DNA from: Streptomyces spectabilis
GTDB taxonomy: Bacteria > Actinomycetota > Actinomycetes > Streptomycetales > Streptomycetaceae
Reading direction: 5' to 3'
Assembly (NCBI RefSeq): GCF_008704795.1
Contig: NZ_CP023690.1
Location: 6,458,501-6,522,500, forward strand
Length of the DNA: 64,000 nt
This document shows positions 8,361-16,618 of the stretch, piece by piece. Below the pieces are notes generated by a model, which did not search any database, was not told the origin of the DNA, and worked only from the letters and a program-made list of their open reading frames with translations. Positions within the stretch are counted from its first letter, which is position 1. Every line of letters starts with the position of its first letter. The position numbers and the translations under genes were made by a program.

Positions 8361-8999
8361 ATGGCTGAGGGACTCAGGGAGCGCAAGAAGCGACAGACCA
8401 AGCAGCGGATCTCGGACATCGCGACCGGGCTCTTCCTGGAGCGCGGCTTCGCCTCCGTGACCGTCGCCGACGTCGCGGAGGCGGCGGACGTCTCCGTCAA
8501 CACCGTCTACAACTACTTCCCGGCCAAGGAGGACCTCTTCCTCGACCGGGGCGCGGACATGGCCGACCGGCTCTCGCGCTGGGTGCGCGGCCGGCGCGCG
8601 GGCGAGTCCGCGGCCGACGCCGTCCTGCGCGAGCTGCGCACGCTCGTCGAGGGCGTCTCGCCCACCGTCGGACTCTTCGCGGGCTACGCCGACTTCATGC
8701 GGGTCATCACCGACTCGCCCGCCCTGCGCTCGCGGCTCTGGGCCTTCCAGCAGGAGAGCCTGCGGGACCTGGAGACCACGCTGCGCGCGGAGGCGGGCCC
8801 CGGCGGCGGCCATCTGCCGGACCTCGTCGCGGGCCAGCTCGACTGGCTGCACGCCGGCGTCCTGGCCTGGATCGGCACCCAGATGGTCCAGGGCCGCGAC
8901 CCCGGCGAGGTGTCCCGCGAGGCACTCGTCCTCATCGACGAGATGGAGGAGGTCCTCGGCGAACGGGTCCTCAACTACGCCGTCCGCGAGGCCTCCTGA
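8361..8999 (+). CDS. TetR-family repressor of the adjacent ABC exporter (inferred)
   Basis: 212 residues. The N-terminal helix-turn-helix is typical (VTVADVAEAADVSVNTVYNY followed by F-P-A-K-E-D-L-F); the C-terminal ligand-binding half is divergent, as usual. It faces the ABC exporter operon. The ATG lies directly behind a -10 box, suggesting a leaderless mRNA. Ligand unknown. Confidence 0.9.
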   Translation: MAEGLRERKKRQTKQRISDIATGLFLERGFASVTVADVAEAADVSVNTVYNYFPAKEDLFLDRGADMADRLSRWVRGRRAGESAADAVLRELRTLVEGVSPTVGLFAGYADFMRVITDSPALRSRLWAFQQESLRDLETTLRAEAGPGGGHLPDLVAGQLDWLHAGVLAWIGTQMVQGRDPGEVSREALVLIDEMEEVLGERVLNYAVREAS

Positions 9000-9170
9000 C
9001 GCCCTGCGGCCCCGCCCGCCGCCCGCCCCGGTGTGATGTCCGTCAAACGGCACGTGGCGTGCGTCTCTTCACCGCCCCACGGCAGCTCACGAGCGCTAGT
9101 GTCCGCTGCAGAGCGAAACGTAAACAGCGTGTAAGCGCTCCGTCATACGCCAGGCAAGGGGAGTCGTAAC

Positions 9171-10019
9171 GTGGCACGAAAGCTCGCCGTCATCGGAGCC
9201 GGACTCATGGGGTCCGGTATCGCCCAGGTCTCCGCCCAGGCGGGCTGGGACGTGGTCCTGCGCGACGTCACCGACGAGGCGCTGACCCGCGGCACCGACG
9301 GCATCAAGGCCTCGTACGAGAAGTTCGTGGGCAAGGGCAAGCTCGACGCCGCGGACGCCGAGGCGGCTCTCGCCCGCATCACGACCACCACCGACCTGGA
9401 CGCCGCCGCCGACGCGGACGTCGTCGTCGAGGCCGTCTTCGAGAAGCTGGAGGTCAAGCACGAGATCTTCCGCACGCTCGACAAGCTCGTGCGGGACGAG
9501 ACCGTGCTCGCCTCCAACACCTCCGCCATCCCGATCACCAAGATCGCGGCCGTCACGCAGCGGCCCGAGCGGGTCGTCGGCGCCCACTTCTTCTCGCCGG
9601 TGCCCCTGATGCAGCTGTGCGAGCTCGTCCGCGGCCACAAGACCAGCGACGAAACCCTGGCCACCGCCCGCGAGTTCGCCGAGTCCGTCGGCAAGACCTG
9701 CATCGTCGTCAACCGCGACGTCGCGGGCTTCGTGACCACCCGCCTCATCTCCGCCCTCGTCGTCGAGGCCGCCAAGCTCTACGAGTCGGGCGTCGCGACC
9801 GCCGAGGACATCGACATCGCCTGCAAGCTCGGCTTCGGCCACGCCATGGGCCCGCTCGCCACCGCGGACCTCACCGGCGTCGACATCCTGCTGCACGCCA
9901 CCGACAACATCTACACCGAGTCGCAGGACGAGAAGTTCGCCGCCCCCGAGCTGATGCGCCGGATGGTTGACGCCGGTGACATCGGCCGCAAGAGCGGGCA
10001 GGGCTTCTACAAGCACTGA
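9171..10019 (+). CDS. 3-hydroxybutyryl-CoA dehydrogenase
   Basis: 282-residue NAD(P)-dependent enzyme interconverting 3-hydroxybutyryl-CoA and acetoacetyl-CoA. Rossmann motif GAGLMGSGIA at the N-terminus; catalytic His in GAHFFSPVPLM; C-terminal helical domain with AGFVTTRL and GFGHAMGPLATADLTG. GTG start at 9171 with an AAGGGGAG ribosome site. Single gene ended by a strong terminator. It can feed butyryl/crotonyl-CoA and ethylmalonyl-CoA metabolism together with the thiolase at 27.3 kb. Confidence 0.95.
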   Translation: MARKLAVIGAGLMGSGIAQVSAQAGWDVVLRDVTDEALTRGTDGIKASYEKFVGKGKLDAADAEAALARITTTTDLDAAADADVVVEAVFEKLEVKHEIFRTLDKLVRDETVLASNTSAIPITKIAAVTQRPERVVGAHFFSPVPLMQLCELVRGHKTSDETLATAREFAESVGKTCIVVNRDVAGFVTTRLISALVVEAAKLYESGVATAEDIDIACKLGFGHAMGPLATADLTGVDILLHATDNIYTESQDEKFAAPELMRRMVDAGDIGRKSGQGFYKH

Positions 10020-10039
10020 GCACGAACCATGACGTGCTG

Positions 10040-10070
10040 TCACTCCGAGGGTCACCCCTCGGAGTGATTT
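10040..10070 (+). terminator. Rho-independent terminator of hydroxybutyryl-CoA dehydrogenase gene
   Basis: Perfect 12-bp arms (10040-10051 and 10056-10067; TCACTCCGAGGG) with a 4-nt loop, followed by TTT. Confidence 0.85.
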
Positions 10071-10191
10071 CGGTATCGGTTCGCTTACAGACGGCAACTT
10101 CCTCACCCACGTGACAGTCAGTTGCTGTGACATACGCAGACGCCTCGCGGCACGGGCGTCACACACGACACGGCACTCTTGGGGAGCGCAT

Positions 10192-10515
10192 ATGCACATC
10201 AGGGGCGACCAGGCCCAGCTGGTCGTCGGGGGACGCCTCGACGTGCGCAGCGCGGCGGACGCCCGGACGGTCCTGCACTCGGCCGTCGACGACGGAGCCG
10301 GTGACCTGGTGCTCGACCTGTCCGAACTCGACTCCTGGGACGCCACGGGGCTCGGCGTCATCATGGGCGCGCACCGGCGCGCCGGGCGGTGCGGACGCAG
10401 GCTCGTCCTGCGCGACGTGCCACCGCAGATGCAGCGCCTGCTCGTCGCCACCCGACTGCACCGCATCCTCGCCATCGAGGGCGGCATCGGCGTCGAATCG
10501 CTTCCTCGCGTCTGA
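10192..10515 (+). CDS. STAS-domain anti-sigma factor antagonist
   Basis: 107-residue single STAS domain. The phospho-site loop reads SWDATGLGV, with Thr where SpoIIAA has its phosphorylated Ser, so Thr phosphorylation by a partner kinase is plausible. The ATG at 10192 has GGGGAG six bases upstream; longer frames start without a site. No anti-sigma kinase is adjacent, so the partner is elsewhere. The next gene downstream is the membrane-anchored P-loop protein. Confidence 0.88.
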   Translation: MHIRGDQAQLVVGGRLDVRSAADARTVLHSAVDDGAGDLVLDLSELDSWDATGLGVIMGAHRRAGRCGRRLVLRDVPPQMQRLLVATRLHRILAIEGGIGVESLPRV

Positions 10516-10771
10516 CGCGTACCCCGCGCACGCCGCGCGGACAAGCGGCGCGAGCGGTGCGGGACGGCATCACACGCGCAATCCTCACGAGACTGTGACG
10601 TCTCGGGCGGCGCGGTACCCCGCCCTCCGTGGAGATACTGAAGACGGTTTAGGGTTCGGTCCGCCCGAACGATTGACGAACCCACACGGGGGCACCGGAC
10701 CAGCAGCGACAGCGCGGTGTGCCCAAGGCCGGAGGGGGCTTCGCACACGACGCATCTGGGGGGCTTGGACC

Positions 10772-13399
10772 ATGGACCCGACGAACCGGGGACCGGAGGA
10801 GTACGGCCGCGACGGCCGTGACGACTACGACGGCCGTGCCGACGACGGTTACGCGGACCACGAAGGCCGCGACGGCTACGCAGGCCAGGACGGTTACGAC
10901 GCCGACGCGCCCGACGCCCACGACGGCGCGGCGCCGGAGAACCGCCCGCCGCAGACCGACGCCTCGACGGGACCCGCGAGCGCCCACGGGCCCGGCATAC
11001 CCGGCCTCGGCGCGCCCGCACCCGGACCCGTGCGCGCCGTGCGACTCGTCTCCGGCGACTTCCTGCTCACGATCAACCCCATAGACGGCAGCGAGATAGA
11101 ACCCTGCCCGCCCGGCGAGCAGCCCGCGCGCCCCCACAAGTACACCGCCGCCGAGCGCGCCGAACGCCGCCGGGCCGCCCTGCCGCCCGCGCCCACCGGC
11201 CCCGCCCTGCCCCGCACCCCGCTCCTCGGCCGCCAGGAGGAGCGCGAACGCCTGGTACGGCTGCTCGCCCGCGGCCGCTCCGTGCGCCTGACCGGGCCCG
11301 CGGGCTCCGGGCGCACCGCGCTGCTCGACGCCGTCGCCGAGGACTGCGCGGACCTCGCCCCCGACGGCGTGATCCGTCTCTCCGGCTACCACCGGACACC
11401 GACGGACCTCCTGTACGACCTGTGCGCCACCGTCCACGACACCCGGCAGTACCGCCCCGACCGGGCCCTGCTCGCCGAACTCGTCGGCGAGATAGGCGCC
11501 GTCGTCGTCCTCGACGACCTGGAGTTCGGCGGCGCCGCGCTCGAAGAGCTCCTCGACGCCACACCCGAGTGCGCCTTCCTCGTCGCCGCGACCCCCGACG
11601 TCGCCGCGCCCGCCCCCGAGTCGCACCTCGAAGAGGTCTTCCTCGGCGGACTCGGCCGCGGCGGCGCCCTGGAGCTCCTGGAGCGCGCCGTCGGTCGCGT
11701 CCTCACCGACGACGAGGCCGACTGGGCGGGCGACCTGTGGTTCGAGTCCGAGGGCCTGCCGCTGCGCTTCGTACAGGCCGGGGCGCTCCTCAGGCAGCGC
11801 GACCGGCTGCGCGCGGGGGACGACGTGCCGCTGCCCTCGCTCGCCGACGGCGCCGCGCCCGCCGCCCTGCTCGCCTCCCGGCTCGGCCCGTCCGCGCGCG
11901 CCGCGCTGCGGTTCGCCGTCGCGCTCGGCGGGGAGCTGCCGCACCCGGCTCATCTGCCCGCGCTCGTCGGCGACACCCACGCCGACGCGGCGCTCGCCGA
12001 GCTCGTCGACTGCGCCCTCGTGACCCCCGTCGGCGGGCACTACCGGCTCGCCGCCGGAGTGCGCGTCCAACTGGAGAACGCCGGGTACGCCGACGACGCC
12101 GCCACGCACGCCCAGTCCGCCGCCCAGCACTACGCCTGGTGGTCCGGGCACCCCTCGGTCGCCGCCGAGCGCGTCGCCGCCGAGGCGGACGCGGTGCTCG
12201 CGGCGCTCACCGCGCTCGTCGCGGCCCGCGGCGGGGCGCCCGTCACCCCGGTCGCCGTCGCCGATGAGCCGTCCGCCGCGGTGCTGCTCGCCCGCACCGT
12301 CGCGCCCGCCTTCGCCGCCGGGCTCCACTGGGGCGCCTGGGAGCGGGCCCTGCGCGCCGGCCAGGAGGCGTCCCGCACGGCCGGCGAGGTGGCCGAAGAG
12401 GCCTACTTCCACCACGAGTTGGGGATCCTCGCGCTCTGCGGCGGGCGGCTCGACCGGGCCCGCGCCGAACTGGAGGCCTCCATCGGCCTGCGCGGCGTCC
12501 TCGCCGACAAGCGCGGCACGATCGCGGGCCGCCGGGCCCTCGCCCTGGTCGCCGACCGCTCCGGCGGGGTGCTGCCCGGGGGCCGCACCGCGGCGGGCGA
12601 GGAGGTGCCCGACGCCCGGTCCGAGGAGTCCGCCTCGCCGCCCGGCGGGGTGTCCACCGCCTTCGTGCCGCCCCTTCCGCCCGTGCCGACCGCCTCGCCC
12701 GACGAGGCGGAGACGGTGGTCACCCGGCAGGCCGGGCCGCCGCCCGCGCCGGTCCGCGGGCCCGCGCCCACCCGCCGCGCCATCCTGCGCGGCACGCGCC
12801 GCAACCTGGTCGCCGCCGGGGCGGGCGCGCTGCTCGTGGCCGTGCTCGGCACGGTGGTGACGCTCGGCGCGACCTCCGACAACAACGACGGCGGGTCGCA
12901 CGACAAGGTCCGTACCGACCAGTCCGCGAGCGCGGACGACGACGGTGGCGGCCTCGGCGCCGACAAGCCGTCCGACGGCTCCTCGCACCGTCCCGCCGAC
13001 CCCGGCAGGGACGGTGTGCCCGGCACCTCCGACGACCCGACGCCGCCCAGCGGCAGCGGCAGCCCGTCGCACGGCGACGGCGACGGTGACGGCGACGGCA
13101 CGGCGAGCCCCTCCGGCAAGCCCAGCGGCAAGCCGTCGGACAAGCCCACCAACCCGCCGACGACGAAGCCGCCCACGTCCAGGCCGCCCGCCACCCGCCC
13201 GCCGACGTCCCGGCCCCCGACGTCCAGGCCGCCGACCACGCAGCCCCCGACGTCCCAGCCGCCCACGTCGCAGCCGCCGACGGCCCCGTCCTCGCCGAAT
13301 ACCTCGAACTCGGCGAGCGGCCCGGTGACGTCCTCGGCCCCGGTGAGCAGCAGCGCCGGCTCGCCCTCCGACGGCGGGCCGGGCCCGTCGACCGCCTGA
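10772..13399 (+). CDS. Large membrane-anchored P-loop ATPase-like protein with Pro/Thr-rich outer stalk
   Basis: 875 residues. Order: Gly/Asp/Tyr-rich disordered N-terminus (1-70), an AAA/NB-ARC-like nucleotide-binding region with Walker A GPAGSGRT near 175-182 and Walker B VVVLDDLEF near 244-252, a helical region of about 250 residues resembling the winged-helix and TPR parts of such ATPases, one membrane helix near 678-700, then about 175 outside residues with Asp-rich and PPTSR-repeat segments. Start ATG 10772 follows a GGGGGG-type site. Function unknown. Inference: an ATP-driven cytoplasmic switch tethered to the envelope. Older databases call similar proteins simply ATP-binding. Confidence 0.85.
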   Translation: MDPTNRGPEEYGRDGRDDYDGRADDGYADHEGRDGYAGQDGYDADAPDAHDGAAPENRPPQTDASTGPASAHGPGIPGLGAPAPGPVRAVRLVSGDFLLTINPIDGSEIEPCPPGEQPARPHKYTAAERAERRRAALPPAPTGPALPRTPLLGRQEERERLVRLLARGRSVRLTGPAGSGRTALLDAVAEDCADLAPDGVIRLSGYHRTPTDLLYDLCATVHDTRQYRPDRALLAELVGEIGAVVVLDDLEFGGAALEELLDATPECAFLVAATPDVAAPAPESHLEEVFLGGLGRGGALELLERAVGRVLTDDEADWAGDLWFESEGLPLRFVQAGALLRQRDRLRAGDDVPLPSLADGAAPAALLASRLGPSARAALRFAVALGGELPHPAHLPALVGDTHADAALAELVDCALVTPVGGHYRLAAGVRVQLENAGYADDAATHAQSAAQHYAWWSGHPSVAAERVAAEADAVLAALTALVAARGGAPVTPVAVADEPSAAVLLARTVAPAFAAGLHWGAWERALRAGQEASRTAGEVAEEAYFHHELGILALCGGRLDRARAELEASIGLRGVLADKRGTIAGRRALALVADRSGGVLPGGRTAAGEEVPDARSEESASPPGGVSTAFVPPLPPVPTASPDEAETVVTRQAGPPPAPVRGPAPTRRAILRGTRRNLVAAGAGALLVAVLGTVVTLGATSDNNDGGSHDKVRTDQSASADDDGGGLGADKPSDGSSHRPADPGRDGVPGTSDDPTPPSGSGSPSHGDGDGDGDGTASPSGKPSGKPSDKPTNPPTTKPPTSRPPATRPPTSRPPTSRPPTTQPPTSQPPTSQPPTAPSSPNTSNSASGPVTSSAPVSSSAGSPSDGGPGPSTA
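13155..13283 (+). repeat. 15-bp coding minisatellite (PPTSR pentapeptide repeats)
   Basis: About eight to nine degenerate 15-nt units encode PPTTK, PPTSR, PPATR, PPTTQ, PPTSQ and similar. They form the extracytoplasmic stalk of the P-loop protein, probably cell-wall spanning, and the copy number is likely to vary between strains. Confidence 0.8.
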
Positions 13400-13409
13400 G
13401 CGCACACGT

Positions 13410-13445
13410 GAGAGGGGGCGGGCCCGGCCGGGCCCGCCCCCTCTC
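13410..13445. terminator. Bidirectional terminator between the P-loop protein gene and nucS
   Basis: Perfect 36-bp palindrome (two 18-bp arms, no loop in the paper structure) centred between convergent stops at 13399 and 13461. Confidence 0.85.
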
Positions 13446-13460
13446 CCACAGCGGTGGGTG

Positions 13461-14132
13461 TCAGAAGAGCCGCAGCTTGTCGTCCTCGATGCCGCGCATC
13501 GCGTCGTAGTCGAGGACGGTGCAGCTGATGCCCCGGTCCGTGGCCAGGACGCGGGCCTGCGGCTTGATCTCCTGGGCGGCGAAGACGCCCTTGACCGGCG
13601 CGAGGTGCGGGTCGCGGTTCAACAGTTCCAGATAGCGGGTGAGTTGCTCCACGCCGTCGATCTCGCCGCGGCGCTTGATCTCGACGGCGACGGTCCCGCC
13701 GTCGGCGTCGCGGCAGAGGATGTCGACGGGCCCGATCGCCGTCATGTACTCGCGGCGGATCAGCGAGTAGCCCTCGCCGAGTGTCTCGATCCGATCGGCG
13801 AGCAGCTCCTGAAGGTGTGCTTCCACGCCGTCCTTGATGAGACCGGGATCCACGCCCAGCTCGTGCGTGGAGTCGTGCAGCACTTCCTCCATCGTGATGA
13901 TGAGCTTCTCGCCCGCCTTGTTCGTGACGGTCCACAGATGGGATTCGTCGCCCGAGCCCTCCTTCAGGGTGCACGGCGGCGACATCCAGTTGAGGGGCTT
14001 GTAGGCCCGGTCGTCAGCGTGGATGGAGACGCTGCCGTCCGCCTTGACGAGGATCAGGCGGGGGGCCGACGGGAGGTGGGCGGTGAGCCGGCCCGCGTAG
14101 TCCACGGAGCAGCGGGCGATGACGAGACGCAT
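13461..14132 (-). CDS. nucS: Mismatch-specific endonuclease NucS (EndoMS)
   Basis: 223-residue endonuclease that cuts DNA at mismatches, the basis of MutS/MutL-independent mismatch repair in Actinobacteria. N-terminal dimerisation/DNA-binding domain starts [12 protein letters not shown]; the catalytic RecB-like core is visible as GPVDILCRD plus VAVEIKRRG (the D...ExK set). The C-terminal KLRLF looks like a sliding-clamp-binding peptide. Start ATG 14132 rather than 14141 because family members begin at MRLVIA. Confidence 0.95.
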   Translation of the reverse strand: MRLVIARCSVDYAGRLTAHLPSAPRLILVKADGSVSIHADDRAYKPLNWMSPPCTLKEGSGDESHLWTVTNKAGEKLIITMEEVLHDSTHELGVDPGLIKDGVEAHLQELLADRIETLGEGYSLIRREYMTAIGPVDILCRDADGGTVAVEIKRRGEIDGVEQLTRYLELLNRDPHLAPVKGVFAAQEIKPQARVLATDRGISCTVLDYDAMRGIEDDKLRLF

Positions 14133-14388
14133 GGTCGGCAACGCTACTCGACAGCGGGACGGTCCTGCGAATTCGCGCTCCCCCGCGCCCGCGCGCGGCC
14201 CCTGGGCCGCACCACTTGTCCGGCGATGGACCCGTTCGAACCTGGCCAGTTATCCGCCCAATCTCCTGGTGCCCTCCACGGGCGTTGCCTACCGTATAAG
14301 CAGGAGGTCGTCACGCGTGCACGCTGCGTATGCGGGCTCCTTCCCTGCCCGTAAGCCCCTGCTGCTCGGGGGTGCGAGAGGAGAACCC

Positions 14389-14781
14389 ATGTCGCTCGAC
14401 GTCTCACCGGCACTGTTGGAACAGGCCGAGCGAGGCGAGGTCGACGAAGCTGCCTTCGTCGACTGCGTCCGGACCTCCCTGCCTTACGCATGGGAGATGA
14501 TCAGCTCCCTGGTGGCCCAGCTGAAGGTCGACGGCGGCGAGTTCGCCGACAACCAGACGCCGCCGCCGGACGAGCAGGCGCGCGGACAGCTGCTGCGCGC
14601 GCTCGCGAGTGACGCGATCCGCGGCGCCCTGCAGCGCCACTTCGGGGTACGTCTGGCGTTCCAGAACTGCCACCGGGTGGCGGTGTTCCCTCTGGACGCC
14701 TCGGCGGACGACAGGCTGGCCAAGTTCACTTCCATCCGGGGCCAGCTGCTGAACCAGTCGCCTGAACTGCGGGACTGCTAA
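14389..14781 (+). CDS. Conserved small Streptomyces protein (SCO5389 family)
   Basis: 130-residue soluble protein, acidic in the N-terminal half, with no recognised catalytic motif. The segment around residues 60-105 (SDAIRGALQRHFGVR, then CHRVAVFPLD) is well structured in appearance. ATG 14389 has GAGGAG six bases upstream, which rules out the longer frame. From memory the family is named after SCO5389 and is widely conserved in the genus; function unknown. Confidence 0.8.
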   Translation: MSLDVSPALLEQAERGEVDEAAFVDCVRTSLPYAWEMISSLVAQLKVDGGEFADNQTPPPDEQARGQLLRALASDAIRGALQRHFGVRLAFQNCHRVAVFPLDASADDRLAKFTSIRGQLLNQSPELRDC

Positions 14782-14786
14782 GGACT

Positions 14787-14837
14787 GGCTGCCGCTCCGT
14801 ACGCGGGAGGTGTTTCAGTACCGGAGCGGCAGCCTTT
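14787..14837 (+). terminator. Rho-independent terminator of the SCO5389-family gene
   Basis: 13-bp perfect arms (14787-14799 and 14822-14834; GGCTGCCGCTCCG) with a 22-nt loop, followed by TTT. Confidence 0.8.
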
Positions 14838-14909
14838 CGCTGGCGGGGGCGCCTTGAACGGCCGGGGCTCTGGTGGGTTGGGCTCCTCTTTCGGCTGCGG
14901 GCTTGATCT

Positions 14910-14948
14910 GGCTGGGCGCGCAGTTCCCCGCGCCCCTGACGGGGCGCG
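14910..14948 (-). repeat. Dispersed Streptomyces intergenic repeat, copy 1 (hairpin 14929-14948)
   Basis: The minus-strand 27-mer at 14936-14910 (GGGGCGCGGGGAAC...CCAGCC) matches 32872-32898 at all but about three positions. With flanking sequence it forms an 8-bp-arm hairpin (14929-14936 / 14941-14948, loop TGAC). It lies just past the oxidoreductase stop and may act as its terminator. Confidence 0.65.
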
Positions 14949-14955
14949 TCGTCGT

Positions 14956-15993
14956 CTAGGTCAGCTGGGGGAGTACTTCCGTGCCCAGGCGGCGGACGTT
15001 GTCCTCCGTTGTCGTCAGGTCGCCTGAGCCCTCCACGAGGAACGCGAAGCGCGTGATGCCCGTGCGCTCCGCGGTGGCGGTGATGCGGTCCACGCACACC
15101 TGGGGCGTGCCCACCGGGTGGATGGCGCACAGCAGTTCCGTGTACGCGAGCGGGTCGCGCATGGCGCGGACCCTGCCGTCCACCGTGACATGGGCCTCCA
15201 GGCCCTGGCGCAGCCAGCCGGGCATGGCCTTCGTGAGCGTCTCGGCCGCCTCCACGCGGCGGTCGGCGACCTGGACGACACCCGCCGAGACATGGGCGGC
15301 GGCCGCGATCTCGTCCGGCGTGCGCCCGGCGGCGCGCGCGTGCCGGTTCCACAACGCCACCATTTCGGCCTTCTCCTCGTCGCCCACGTGCATGCCGAGC
15401 AGCATCGGCAGACCGCGGGCCGCGGCGAGACGGACGCTCGACGGCGAGGTGCAGGCCACGACCACCTCGGGGGCGTGCGGCGGTTCCGGTGTGCCGACGC
15501 GCTGGAGACGCGGCACCACCGCGACGTCACGGAAGTCGAAGCGGCCGCCGGGGCCGCCGACCCGCGGCTCCCCGCTCAGCCAGCGGAGCAGCAGGTCGAG
15601 GGATTCCGGGAACCCCTTCTCGTACGCCTCGATCCCGGAGCCGAAGACCTCCAGGTCGACCCAGGGGCCGCCGCGCCCCACGCCGAGCGTGAAGCGGCCG
15701 CCGGTGGTGAGGTGCAGCAGCGCGGCCTGCTCGCCGAGCGCCACCGGATGGGCGGTGGGCAGCACGGTCACGGCGGTGCCGACGCGCAGGCGCCGGGTCC
15801 GGCCGAGCAGCAGGGCCGCGAGTGTGATCGCGGACGGACACGTGCCGTACGGCACGAAGTGGTGCTCGGCGAGCCAGACGCTGTCGAGGCCCGCCTCCTC
15901 GGCCACCTCGGCGGAGCGCACCGCGCGGTGCAGCGCCTCCCCATGGCCCTGGCCCGGGAACTGGGCGGCCAGCACAAAGCTTCCTAAGCGCAT
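14956..15993 (-). CDS. LLM-class flavin-dependent oxidoreductase (luciferase-like)
   Basis: 345-residue bacterial-luciferase-like monooxygenase. Family marks: LGSFVLAAQFPGQ start, LDSVWLAEHHFVPYG, the RLRVGTAVTVLPTAHP strand and LTLGVGRGG-type loop (here FTLGVGRGGPWVDLEVFG). It probably uses F420 or FMN; the substrate cannot be told. The ATG at 15993 has GGAAG five bases upstream. Monocistronic, divergent from the small zinc-motif gene. Confidence 0.9.
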   Translation of the reverse strand: MRLGSFVLAAQFPGQGHGEALHRAVRSAEVAEEAGLDSVWLAEHHFVPYGTCPSAITLAALLLGRTRRLRVGTAVTVLPTAHPVALGEQAALLHLTTGGRFTLGVGRGGPWVDLEVFGSGIEAYEKGFPESLDLLLRWLSGEPRVGGPGGRFDFRDVAVVPRLQRVGTPEPPHAPEVVVACTSPSSVRLAAARGLPMLLGMHVGDEEKAEMVALWNRHARAAGRTPDEIAAAAHVSAGVVQVADRRVEAAETLTKAMPGWLRQGLEAHVTVDGRVRAMRDPLAYTELLCAIHPVGTPQVCVDRITATAERTGITRFAFLVEGSGDLTTTEDNVRRLGTEVLPQLT

Positions 15994-16206
15994 CGAACTT
16001 CCTGCCTCCTTGGCGCCGACGCGGGGCACTCCCTCCCACCGGCAACAACGCATGACACGTGCCAAGGGCACGGCTTGGCGGGCAGATTGGCAGATTTTCT
16101 CCGTACCGGCCGGGGGGTCCGCCGGGGCCGGTGAGGGACGCGTACCCGGTTCCGCGGCGCGTAGGCTGGACGGGCCCCGCCCCCCGTGCAACCCGTGAGG
16201 TGTCCC

Positions 16207-16539
16207 GTGTCGCCGCGTCGCAACCGCCCCAAGGGCGCCGGAGAGTCCGCACCGGTCCCGGACGCGGAGCCGTCCGGGCGTTACGGCGGTTTCGAGCGCA
16301 CCGAGGACTGGCAGGGCGAGGACTGGCGGGTGCGCCGGGTGGCGGGCGCGAGCGCGGCGGGCAAGACGTACCGCTGTCCGGGCTGTGACCAGGAGATCCC
16401 GTCCGGCCTCGCGCACGTGGTGGCGTGGCCCGCGTACTCGGGCGTGGACGAGCGGCGGCACTGGCACACCGGCTGCTGGGGCGCGAAGGACCGGCGCGGC
16501 GTGAAGGAGCGCCGGTCGCGGAACGCGCCGCGGTACTGA
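16207..16539 (+). CDS. Small conserved protein with CxxC...HxxCW zinc-like motif
   Basis: 110 residues. A basic N-terminus is followed by GRYGGFERTEDWQGEDWRVR and a probable metal site CPGCDQ...H...RHWHTGCW, then a very basic tail. The GTG at 16207 has GAGGT five bases upstream. Databases often label it ATP/GTP-binding, but I see no nucleotide motif; a nucleic-acid-binding zinc-ribbon role is an inference from the cysteines and basic charge. Confidence 0.78.
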   Translation: MSPRRNRPKGAGESAPVPDAEPSGRYGGFERTEDWQGEDWRVRRVAGASAAGKTYRCPGCDQEIPSGLAHVVAWPAYSGVDERRHWHTGCWGAKDRRGVKERRSRNAPRY

Positions 16540-16561
16540 GCGCTTCCGGCCGTATTCGCAA

Positions 16562-16604
16562 ACGGCACGGCGCCCCGGCCGGGAGGGCCGGGGCGCCGTG
16601 CCGT
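16562..16604. terminator. Bidirectional terminator
   Basis: Perfect 19-bp arms (16562-16580 and 16586-16604) with the loop GGGAG, between convergent genes ending at 16539 and 16619. Confidence 0.88.
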
Positions 16605-16618
16605 GACGCGGGTGCGGG

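Noticed and set aside
13155..13283. Short regular repeats that might be read as a CRISPR array.
   Set aside because: 15-bp period, no spacers, in frame, encoding PPTSR peptides.
10649..13405. 918-codon minus-strand frame opposite the P-loop protein gene.
   Set aside because: Composition and position are those of a shadow; the plus-strand frame has Walker motifs, a membrane helix and a good start.
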